Source: Ditylenchus dipsaci (lineage: Eukaryota; Nematoda; Chromadorea; Rhabditida; Anguinidae). From it: a stretch of DNA of 64,000 bases. The stretch is taken from NCBI GenBank assembly GCA_004194705.1, contig SADC01000189.1, positions 62,001-126,000 of the forward strand, in the 5' to 3' direction. Positions 1 to 12,000 of the stretch are shown in pieces. How positions within the stretch are numbered: position 1 is the first letter of the stretch; the number at the start of each line of letters is the position of its first letter. The translations under genes and the position numbers were made by a program. The notes beneath the pieces were generated by a model. The model did not search any database and had not been told where the DNA came from. It worked only from the letters and a program-made list of their open reading frames with translations.

Positions 1-7
1 ACAATTT

Positions 8-81
8 TAATCTGGTTGTTGCTCTTTAGTTGTTGCTCCTTTGTTGTTTTCGACAATATAATCTGGTTGTTGCTCTTTTAG
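8..81 (+). other. Duplicated 3' splice-acceptor segment in ubiquilin intron
   Basis: A run of about 20 bases (TAATCTGGTTGTTGCTCTTT) ending in a TTTAG-type acceptor occurs at 8-29 and again at 58-81, separated by related T/G-rich sequence. The second copy is used in my model because exon 82-333 opens in frame immediately after it. Use of the first copy would add 52 nt and shift the frame. Confidence 0.5.
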
Positions 82-3000
82 CCTGATACTTCCTCCAGCA
101 GCCCAGCCAACACCCGTGCTTCCCCAGCTACTGCCAGTTCTCAAACTGCCAGCACACCGAACACTACAACTGTTGCAGCACCAACAGCAATGGGTGGTGC
201 CCAACAACTATTCCAGAACCCTGATTTCATGCGCGAAATGATGAACTCACCGATGGTTCAGAATGTACTTAGCAACCCAGATGTGTTAAGAACACTATTT
301 GCCGAGAGTCCCCAGTTCCAACAAGTAATCCAGGTTGGTATAGGCTTGCTTTTAAAACACTTACTGATAACAGAAACTGTAAAAACAGAATTTCGAAAAA
401 TGACCTATAAAAAAGTTATCCCATCTCAAAATGAGGGAATTCTTTGTTACATCCTGTATTGCGGACAGTCCATTGACATGTCCAATTTTTATCTTTTTTA
501 CATAGCCAGTTTCATCACAGATTTTACAGGTTGTAAGTACTGTAGGGTACCACACCAAGGTTGTTGGCAGACGTGGGCAAAGATCAGATCGATCTGATCT
601 GACAAAAATTATTGTCAAAATAGCCAAAATTTTGCGGGAATTTGAATTTTATAGTCCGAAAATAACTTGGATCCCGTGAAAACCCCCAAATAAAAACCCC
701 CAAAAAAAACACCAAAAACCGCGTGAAAACCCCCAAACCCCCTTGGATCGCTAAGAATCCCACCCGGAGTGGCTAGAAGCCCCTGAAAGTTGCTTTTTTG
801 AAAGTTGACTGAAGGGAGGTAAAGTTTTTGCGAAAATTCGACTGCGTCGACCAGATTTTCCGCTTGATCGGCTTAAAGGGGGGGGGAAGCCATTTAGGTT
901 TGAAAAAGTGGCTTAATCGCCCAGAATCCCACTGTCAACCATTTAGAACCACCCTGAACCACTTTAGACCACTCCCGACCCGGGATTCTGAGCGATTGAG
1001 CCGATCGAACCGAAAATCCGATCGACGCAAGCAAATTTTCGCAAAAAGTTCATCCCCCTTCAGTCAACCCCCAAAAAAGCAATTTTCAGGGGCTTCTAAC
1101 CACTCCGGGGTAGGATTCTTAGCGATCCAAATATTTTCGGACTATAAAATTCAAATTCCCGCAAAATTTTGGCTATTTTGATAATAATTTCTCTTAAATC
1201 TGATCTGAACTGATCTTTGGCGATCTGAAATGATCTAGATCGACCTGATCTTTGCCCACCCCTGGTTGTGGATACAGTCAAACCTCGTCTTAACCAACCC
1301 CCCACTTAACAAAACTTTTTTTAACCCATATCTGCCCACGTATATTGCAAATCGACGTAAATTTTGATGGTCTGGTTCTAGCCGATTTTTGAACATTTAT
1401 GTTTTTCTACTTCAAATTGCTTCAAATCACACAGATCTTTAGCACACTGCCTCCATAAAACAAAGGTTATGCTTGTTTAAAAGCCCTTAGTGTGGTTTCG
1501 AAAACATAATTTTTGATTATTGAAAATTGCTCTTTTGAGTTGTGAAAAATCTGATGGGAAAATCGGTAAATTTAGACACGTCCCGAAGCACTTTGATTCA
1601 AATTTTTATTTGTAGTTCATCAATGTCCCGATATTAAATAATTATGTGGTAGAGCAGACTAAGAGCTACAAAACTCACTTTTATGAATAATTTTTTAATG
1701 TAAAAACGCTGAGATATAGCTCTTTTAAAAAATGTCTTCACTGTGAAACAAATTCAGAAAACATATAAGATTCTAATTAGTTTTATTGGCGTTCTGTTTT
1801 TACTAATCTTTTTCTTACAATCATCAAATAAGTTATTACTCAAAGATAGCTGATACAATATGCTACATTTTGAGTGGTGACTTGGTCAGATAATATGCAC
1901 AAAACTTAGGTCGAAAACTCCAAAAATAGATAACAACAGACCTAAATAAACAATTTTCGAAAATTGTCAAAATCTCTAGATTTTAGCAATCATTTTTATA
2001 CACTTATTTTCAATAAAACTGACGATTTTACCTCAAAATAAGACCGTTCCTGCTTTAAAAATGTTTTTGATTTTTCAAAAACTAATTCGCGCAAAAATGG
2101 GTTAAATTCGTTAATAGGTTTACCCCCCACAGTCAAACCTCGTGTTAACGAAACATCTGGGGTCGATGAAGAGTTTCGTTAAGTCTGGGGTTTCGCACCT
2201 AAGCATCAGTAGCTTGCGGATACCACTACCTACCCGGGTTTGAACTTGTAACCTCAATATTTAAGTGGGTAATTTAGCGAAGGAGGAATTTGCCGAAGGG
2301 TAATTAATCGCTGGGATTTCATATCGAGCTGAATCTAAGTATTTAGCGATAGATCACGCCAGGTTCAGTGGTGGACAAAGAGATAATATACAGTCGACTC
2401 CCTCCATAGTGCACACCCAAGGGACCGGCGCCAAGTGTGCACTAAGGCGGGGGTTACTATGAAGGGAGTTGACTGTGTGGTGTCCAACCACATCGGAACA
2501 GGGTGTGCACTATGGCGGGGGTGTACAGTGCACACTATGGCGGGTGTGCACTATGGAGATAGTTGACTGTATGTGGAAAGATATAAGATATAGACAATAT
2601 ACGTGGGGAGATATACAGCCACAACACCCACTTAATGTCATATCATCTTTACGTATAAAACCCCGGCTAGTAACAGATCCGTTCTATCAATAAATCAAGT
2701 ACATGGATCTGCTCAAATCCAATTCTCTCCCACTCAAAACTGTTCGAAACAAACTTTATTCGAGATAACCGGGATAACGTCAACGGATAGCAGTCAAACA
2801 ATAGATTCTCGGCAAAACTTCTTAAACAATTGATCCCTCATAACCGGCCCCAGCCTCATCAGCTTCGTCGTCCACCGTAGCCTCTTGGTACTGCTGATAC
2901 TCGTTGATAAGATCGCACATGTTGGACTCCGCTTCAGTGAACTGAAGTTGTTAAATGATCAATTAAATACATACGATGAATACATCAATGACTCACCTCC

Positions 3001-6000
3001 ATCTCATCCATCCCTTCTCCGGTGTACCAATGAAGGAAAGCCTTGCGACGGAACATAGCTAGAAAGACATCGGAATGAGTAATATAATATAGAAAAATTA
3101 AACAAGCTCACAGGTGAACTGATCCGAGATTCGCTTGAAGAGCTCCTGGATAGAAGTCGAATTTCCAATAAAAGTGGCCGACATATTCAGACCTTTCGGA
3201 GGGATGTCACATACAGCAGTCTTCACATTGTTCGGAATCCACTCAACGAAATATTCCTGGTTTCTAGCCTGCACAGCCTGCATCTGATCTTCGACTTCAC
3301 GCATCGACATCTTACCACGGAAGATAGCAGCGACAGTCAAGTAGCGACCATGTTTTGGATCACAAGCGGCCATCATATTCTTCGCATCAAACATCTAAGA
3401 CAACAGTGCATAAGGATAGTGAGATTAGAAACGGTAGTAACCTGTTGAGTGAGCTCAGAAACAGACTCTGCATAAAAGCCGGACGACCCTTTGGCAGCTA
3501 GTGGAGCAAATCCAGGCATGAAAAAGTGAAGACGCGGGAACGGAACCATGTTGACAGCAAGCTTACGCAATCGGCATTCAACTGTCCCGGGAAACGAAGA
3601 CAAGTTGTCACACCAGACATAGTCAAAGCCACTATAGCAAGGGAAGTAAATAAAAGAAAAATTGTGAATGAGAGACTGACCCAGCTTATTCAAATCACCG
3701 TAACTGGGATTCTGCAACTTAAGAGTACGGAAGCAAATGTCATAAAGAGCCTCATTGTCAATGCAGAAAGTTTCGTCAGTATTCTCTACCAGCTGATGAA
3801 CCGAAAGCGTCGCATTGTAGGGCTCCACCACAGTATCCGAAACCTAATACGAAATTCATAAAAGCAATCAAAAAGCTGAAGGTGCTACCTTAGGAGAAGG
3901 AACAACACTGAAAGACGACATGATGCGATCCGGATACTCCTCTCGGATTTTCGAAATGAGCAGAGTCCCCATGCCAGAACCAGTACCGCCACCAAGCGAA
4001 TGAGTCAGTTGGAAACCCTGAACAAATAAGGTCACAAATGATTTTTTTAAAGACCACAATACCTGGAGACAGTCACAACCCTCAGCCTCCTTGCGAACAA
4101 CATCGAGGACCTGATCCACGAGCTCAGCGCCATCTGTGTAGTGTCCTTTAGCCCAATTATTTCCAGCACCACCCTGCCCAAAAATGAAGCTGTCCGGTCG
4201 AAAGAGCTGTCCATACGGTCCAGAGCGAATAGCATCCATGGTTCCAGGCTCGAGGTCCACCAACACAGCACGCGGCACATACTTCCCACCTAAAACGCGT
4301 ATGTAAATGCGTCTCAAGCAGATTGGAAAGGAGTGATTTACCCGAGGCCTCATTGTAATAGACGTCTATACGCTCCAGCTGGAGGTCGTTGTCGCCCTTA
4401 TACAGACCATCCTCCATTATGCCGTGCTCATCCGAAATCACTTCCCAAAACTGAAAATGGTATACGTTAGAAAAAGTCAAACTGAGATAAAGCTACCTTG
4501 GAGCCGATTTGATTGCCGCATTGACCAGCTTGGACGTGCACGATTTCACGCATCTTATTTTGTGAGCGATGAAGCTTTTCTTGAAGTCGAGAAAATTTCT
4601 TAGCGCAAATCAACTAAATATGAATGGTTTAAAAGTGTTTTTAGAAAGCAAGTGAGTCCGGAAACTGGGTGTCATTGAACCCTAAAAAGGGTACGTCAAA
4701 ATGGCCTCTTCTGAGTCACATTGTGTTTATGATAAGAGAGTTCGACTTTTTAACGATGATGGGTTACAAGTTAAAGCAATTTGATTATCCTTTAATTTTC
4801 ATTTTTAAGATGAGTTACAATAAAAGTCATGAGAACCTACATTGTAACCCATCGCAAAAGAAGAATAAAAAAATAATTAACCGGTCTGAACATATAGCTC
4901 ATTATTGTTTTTCACACAAATTCGTTCGTATATGACCAAACGGAAAAGTTCCCCCGTTTTTTCGTTCTGGTCAAAAAGATGAAAATGTGCCCGCTTTTTT
5001 GTGAAGCACCTTTATAACAAGGACTGAGTCGGCATATTTTGGTAACCGTATAATATACCATCCATTTACCGCAAAATACTTCAGCTTCAAGAAATACGCT
5101 TTATATAAAGCACAATGAACATAACAGGATACATCCAGAAGCGGGCAGTTTTTCACAACAAGCGGGCAGTTTTTCACAACAAGCGGGCAGTTTTTCACAA
5201 CAAGCGGGCAGTTCATCACAAAAGGCGGGCAGTTTTTCATAACTTACAAGTGAGAAGGTAATTAGTTGGTCTTTTAAAAATATCAACTGGCGGGAATTTA
5301 GATAAATAATACAGTCAAATTTCTCTATAAGCCGTTAACACGCATTTGAGCCCTTTGGATTTGAGCTCCCGCATTTGAGCCCCCGCATTTGAGCCCCGCA
5401 TTCGAGCCCCGCATTTGAGCCCCACATTTGAGCCCCGCATTTAAGCCTCGCATTTAAGCCCCATAGCAAAAGCCGACATTTGAATCACCGTCATAATTTT
5501 GCTCTGTAGCTCATTTAATCGGGTACGCGACGTTTCGTCCTCAGGCCGTTTCGTCCTCAGCCGTTTCGTCTTCAGATCGTTTTGTCCTCAATTCTTATAA
5601 TCTTACATTAGCTAAAATAATCGTTCCGCCCTTTAAAAACTCACGCTTAAACACCTTCATGAGATTTTTTTACGTAAATGCACTTTGTGGAATAAATAGG
5701 CCGTTAAATCCTCAACTAAAGGCTTTTCTAACCCGTTTTGGTCACTGGAGCTTTAGAGAATGAAAATGACACTAATTGAATTTGTTGTTTATTCTAGTGT
5801 TTCATTTAAATTGTTGAATGTTATCAAAAAATTGATTGCATATGTACCACTAGATTTGTTCTGTCGTTCTGTTAAAAATCAGATCTTGAAAAAAGCGTGA
5901 AACTCTAGGGACTTTTAATTACCTCTAATCACCATAGGCAATCGTTTTCGGTTTTCTTGCTAGCGATAAGTGCTTGATACACTTAAATAAACCAAATGAC

Positions 6001-9000
6001 TACTCGCCTTTAATATCAGTCGCGTTTAAAGTTTCAACACCAACAATACGGTTTTTTTTGGCTTTTTTATATTCGTGCAATGATTTTTCTGTGAAATTTT
6101 GTAATTAGCCCGACATTAGTTAATACAGACTTGGAATACTGAAAAAATTCTGTTATTAGGCCTTAGGCTTAATCTTTAGGCTCGGCGTAGGCCAGCGCAC
6201 GTTAGGACGGACTCAAACATGTGTTCCAGACGGATAAAATTGAAAACTCCCGACAAATGTGTGAAATTTCCCGACTAATTAATTAATTTTCCCGGCAAAT
6301 TCGAATTTGCCTATAAGTAATGAATTTTCCCGACAAATCTGTGAAATTTCCCGACAAATCTGTGAAAGTTCCCGACAAATACTTTAATTATAATGTTTAA
6401 TTGGTTGTGTGCCGGCTGCCTTGTTTCTTGTTTCGAAAAAATTACTTGAAATGACTTAGGTAATACTCGTAGAGATGCAATTCCAAGCTAAGCAACAAAA
6501 GAAGCTTGGTGTGGCGCGCGAATGGACTACTGCAAAGGATTTCTCTAGCAAGGAAGATGTTGATGAATGGGTGACTGAAAATGGGCGAAATTGGATACAG
6601 TAAGCTGATTCATTGACTAATTTTCTATTTTTATCGTTTGCGAGCTCTCTTTGAAAATTACTCAAAGAATTAAAAAAAACATCTTTCGGATGATCGGAAA
6701 ATTTGCCGGGAACTTTCACAGATTTGTCGGGAAAATTCATTACTTTTAGGCATATTTGAATTTGTCGGGAAAATTAATTAATTAGTCGGGAAATTTCACA
6801 CATTTGCCGGGAGTTTTCACATACAGCCGTCCTAGACTGAGTACGGAAAGGCGTGAATTTGAAAAAAAACGGCGCAATTTTCGCTGGCCCAATTTTCCCG
6901 ACTCCCCTTGGCAAGGCAGGAAGGTACCCTGGTATGGTCGGTAGATACTCTGGCAGGCGATGTAGGTATCTCAGTAGAGAGAGCCCGAATAGGGTAGGTT
7001 CTACGGTAGGGCAGGTAGGTAGCTGTTAAAACCTATTGAAATGTTTAAGAAATGCAAGGCTTCAGAGAAGTCTCAAGGACTACCACAAACATAAAGTGTT
7101 TGCTTATACCCAAAAGGTCATTTTTTAATTATGAAAATGTAAATTTAACCTTTTTTCATACAAAAGTTCTTTGCTTTTTTGGGCAGCTACAGATCATTAG
7201 AAAGCTGACACTCTAACGATTTCTTCCTTCTCCGTCAAATAGTCATAACGTTAGGTGGGATATTGTACACCGTACAATCGGGGTATATCACAATAGAGGC
7301 AAATTCCCATAATCATAGATATGTTTATTGACTATAAAAGCGGTAGTGAGTAGCTCTGGGCTCAAGGTAAGTACCCTATCCTTCTTTCATTTACTACCAG
7401 CCACTATGTAATAATAGTTATCGATACTGATTGAAAGTGCGTTTACAAGTCAAAATCTGAGCACAAAAATATCTTGGAACCTATACAATAACTTTATTTC
7501 AATGAAAACACTGACACTAAGCAGGAAATAACACAGCGAAAATTTTGCAACAGATGACAACCATCTTATAATGGAATTCTCTTATATGCAGATTCAACCA
7601 ATTCGTATTAGCTACCAGGGCCGAGAAATTCCTAACTCCCCAGTAATAATACACGAGTTATTCTAGACATTTTTTATTTCAACAGCTACTAATCACATGA
7701 AGGCAATAAATTGATTCTAAGGATTGTATTCGATCGTCAAATTCTTGCGTCGCACCATACCGTCGCCCTGGAACCATTCGCGATGGAACTGCTTGGCTGC
7801 TCCATCATGTTGGTCCACTCGATAGTGATGCGGTCGTTCTGAGTGTCCTCGGCGCCGACGTCGAAAGAGTAGCAAGACACAGCTGTCAGTACAGATTCCT
7901 CCAGGTCCAGCACTCCACATGGCGAATCCACTCCCGGACGCTTCGAGTTCGTAGTCTTGATAGCCTAAACGATGCGATGACCTCCAGAATTGATGGTCTG
8001 CAAACCGAAATGGATAAAGAAAAAGTAAAAAGAGGAAAAGAAGGAGCCAACCTTGATGTGGTAGGTATGCTTGTCATCGTATGAAGCATTGAAGACCACC
8101 TTGCTGTTCGGCTGCGTCGCAATATCACCCGGGGCAATGGAAGCCATTTTGTTCTTTTAGAGCACAAAGAGCAGAGAGCAGGAAAAGCAACTGTCGAACA
8201 CCAAAGCAAACGACCGAACTGATGAAGCTAGGATAATTGATTTTAAATAGGGCCAGTGTCGCGTGACAAATTCCAGAAAAATGGCCAATGTCGTGCGACA
8301 AAAAATAAAACAAATTATTTCTTGCGCGACATTTTATTTTTAGAAAGGATTTTAAATACCTTTCCAAATGGCATCTGTCCGGGTGCCATCTTTGCCACAG
8401 AACTCTAAAGATCACAACTCGTGTGAGAAGCAAAACAAAGACACGAAGATTCAAAAGCCACCTTGTCTTTTTTGGTTGACTTCACTGGTCATGTGTGAGT
8501 TACTCCTACTAGCTTCTTGTAAAGCTCTTCAATCTGTGCAGACAGCTCAGCTAATCGAGGCACCTGGAAAATACGAAAATTGATCAGAACTCAACCGAAA
8601 GTATTAACCTCTGTTTTCATGAACAACTTCTGCAAGACCTGGCAAATAGCGCTAACATCTGCAGCATTCACATCGAACAGCTCAAACCAAGGGCGCGGAT
8701 TGGCGGGCAGAAGAACAGGTATGTCAATAGTTTTGGCAGCCAAGTGGATACAGGCACAGGCAATTGTCTTTGGGTGATGTCGCAAGTAAAGATCCGTCCG
8801 CAAGCCGTCATTCATGTAACTCCTATAGGTAAATGTGTCATTGTTTTTCGGATTCCAAAAAGGAGAATAAATCACCAAGCTTTCTGTAGTATTTCCTTGT
8901 TATCAAGGAGAAATAGACTGCGAAGATAGACGTAAATCAGTTTGTGCGGATGATCCACACGAACAACGAAACCTAAACCCTATTTTTGCCAGTTGAACAC

Positions 9001-12000
9001 TTGCGTGAAATGGTATTTGCTGACCAAGAACATTTAGAATTCTGCGCTCTGCCTTGATCACCAGAAGTTTCATATTAAGATAGTTTTGATCCAAGATCAT
9101 GGGATGTAATCTGAAGTTAGACGTAGTATAGCTAAATGTTTTCTGCCTAATACCGGGGTCTAAGACGTCCTTATTTATAAGATTTATCCTTATTTCCGGA
9201 TCGCAAAAATTTCTTAAAACTTTCAGTAAAAATTTTCATTTTTAGCACAAAAAGAACAATAAGCACTTGATGAAATATCATATTCTTGGTTAAATACCCC
9301 AAGTTTTTTTTACTAAAAATGTGCTTAATTTAGAAAAAAAATGTCTAAAATCCCTGGTTTAATAGGATCCTCTAAGAACCTACTTTTTATCGGGAGTTCC
9401 ATAGTCTCTATTGTTGTGGATCTGTTTCAGACGATAATAAGCATTCAAGACATCGCGACATCTTCTAGGCTCTTCCTCGATTTTGCTAGCCAATAAGAGA
9501 CACCCCGTGACAACATGCTGAAAAATCACATATTTGAGACGAGTTTGATAACAAATAAGACCGTATAGCTTACCTCAAAATTGTAACGAACAAAAGACCT
9601 CTGGTAATAGAATCGCTGGAAGAGAATTTGACCTGTGGCTGCAGCGGTTTGAGGCAGTTTTAACAATATGGCTCCCTGTTGAATCAATTCACAACCAAGA
9701 TAGCGAAGCTCCTGGGAAGAAACGTAAAAAGCTTATTTCAAACAGCAATGTAACAAGCTTTCATTTGATCGCTTACCTTTTCTACTTCTTTGTCTACTCC
9801 ATCCAACAGCGAAGGAGGATTTTCTAGCTTTTGCAAAGATTCCGAATCGCTCATAAGGAGCCACTTGGTCAAATTGATCTCTCTGTTTTCCATTTTCTTA
9901 AATAAATATTCATAAAATCAAAGTAAAAATGATGATTACGGTCTAACAGGATCCTGTACAGAATTTTTTTCGGGATTAAGACCAGCAGTGCTGGTCTAGC
10001 ACCAAGACTTAAAAAATGAAAAACCATAAACCTGGGCGATTCAGCGATCTATAATCGCAAGCGACTAATTTATGAAACAGAGTTCAATTAAACACTGATT
10101 TTCAGACTATGCCAACCATGATAAAATGACTGAAGGCATCAACCGTATTTCCTGTAATAAACGCCCCCGCCCCCTCCAAAAATTATTTTTTCCGCAAAAA
10201 TTTTTGCCTTGGGGGACCAAGGCCACATTTCAGGCTCCTGAAAACTTTGGGCTACCTTGGTCCCCCAAGGCAAAAATTTTTGCGGAAAAAATAATTTTTG
10301 GCGAAAATGCTCAAAACATGATAGAAACGTTATAGAAAAACTTTCAGGCTGTTATGAGAGAAAATTTTTTTGACCAATTTTGTAAGTGCTTGGTCCCCCT
10401 GTGGTTTAAGCTAAATCTGGGACAGAAATGAGGAAATCTGGGACAAAAGAAGTGAATCTGGGTCAAAAAAAAGTGAATCTGGGTCAAAAAAAAGTGAATC
10501 TGGGTGAAAAAAAAATTTTGCCCATCTTGTAGCCAGTGAGATGAGCTACAAAATGAGGGTAATTCGCCTAAGAGAAGTATTCAAAAAGTGGGTCAAAAAC
10601 ACAACGCCAAGAACACGATTTTGAACTAGGGGGGGGGGTCGTTTATTACAGGAAATACGGTATTTGTTTTTTGCTATATTATCCCATTATGTTGTCATCT
10701 CATTATGTTGTCATTTTGGTGGGGTCAGAAATTCGGTATTTTGGTGGGGTATGATTTAAGCCTCGTGTCCAATGACTGAGCGGAAATTCCATGTTTTTAA
10801 CGCGGGAAGAGCTGTGAACTTTATCTTGTTCATAAATTTTTTTTCTTTTGGTCACATTTTGTAGCTTAGATTCAGGGCTACCCAATAAAAATTTTTCCAG
10901 CCACAAATCTCTGGAAAAACTTTGATAAAAATCCGTTTCCTCTCACTCTGCCTTTCACTCTGCCATTCACTCCAATAACTGAAAGGCACAGTGAGAGGAA
11001 ACGCATTTTTATCAGTGTTTTTTCAGAGATTTGTGGCTGGAAAAAATTTTATCGGGTAGCCCTAAATCTTAGCTACAAAATGTGACCAAAAGAAAAAAAA
11101 ATTATGAACAAAATAAAGTTTACAGCCCTTCCCGCGTTAAAAAACATGGAATTTCCTCTCAGTCATTGGACATCAGGCTTTAGAGCAGTGCCCCAATGCA
11201 TAATGATCCGATTTTCCAATCGGACCGATTTTATTACGAAAATACCAGAAAATTGGGTACCGTATTTCCTCTAATAAGCGCCTCCGCTCCAATAAGCGCC
11301 CCCCCCCTCGACTTAGAGGGTCTGGAACTCAGTGTAGAAGCAATATTTTGCAAAGCTGTTTGATACGTTTTCTTAACTCCCACGAGCTCTACCAATTCCA
11401 CTTTTTAGATTTTGGTTGAGCAGCCAAAAATTTCGAAATCGAATTCTAAATTTTCCGATTTTTGGGAGTTTGAAAAATAAGCGCCCCGGGGCGCTTATTA
11501 GAGGAAATATGGTATATTGATTTTCGGCATTTCCCGTTTCAAAAAGCGCCAGTTTCAAAAATGGGGTAGGAGTAAGATGCGGCAAATAAAATTGCGGCAG
11601 TATCAAATAACCGCAAATTACATTGTGTCAGTTCAAATTACGGCAAATCACAGTGACCATTGGTCACTGACCACTTTTCGATTGGTTCTAAGACCAAAAC
11701 TATGAGCGTTTTTCTTCGTTATTGTCCATCTTCCACTAGGAAATTTGATCAAAGTTCGCTACAGTTTCGCTACATCCGAACACAGTTTGTCATTGCGACA
11801 ATTGTAGCAATTTTAATTGCCGCAATTTTAATCGTCGCAATTTGAATTGTCGCAATGTCATTTCCCGCAATTTGATTTTGCCGCATTTCGTTTGGCTCTA
11901 GGTAAATTGAACCTCTACAAATTGACCATCCGGTAAATTGGACCTCCGGTAAATTGACCCTCCAGTAAATTAAACCTCCGGTAAATTGAACCTCCTAATT

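Noticed and set aside
3526..3861. Plus-strand open frame of 111 codons
   Set aside because: It is the shadow of beta-tubulin exons on the other strand.
2822..4553. Beta-tubulin as an old pseudogene
   Set aside because: All nine exons, splice sites, start, stop and poly(A) signal are intact; the only lesion is one base in a short T-run.
5150..5241. CRISPR-like regular repeat
   Set aside because: Units are contiguous with no unique spacers and the genome is eukaryotic; it is a minisatellite.
9894..10140. Additional 5' exon of cyclin L
   Set aside because: The ATG at 9893 already precedes a family-like N-terminus and no in-frame coding or splice donor is evident upstream.
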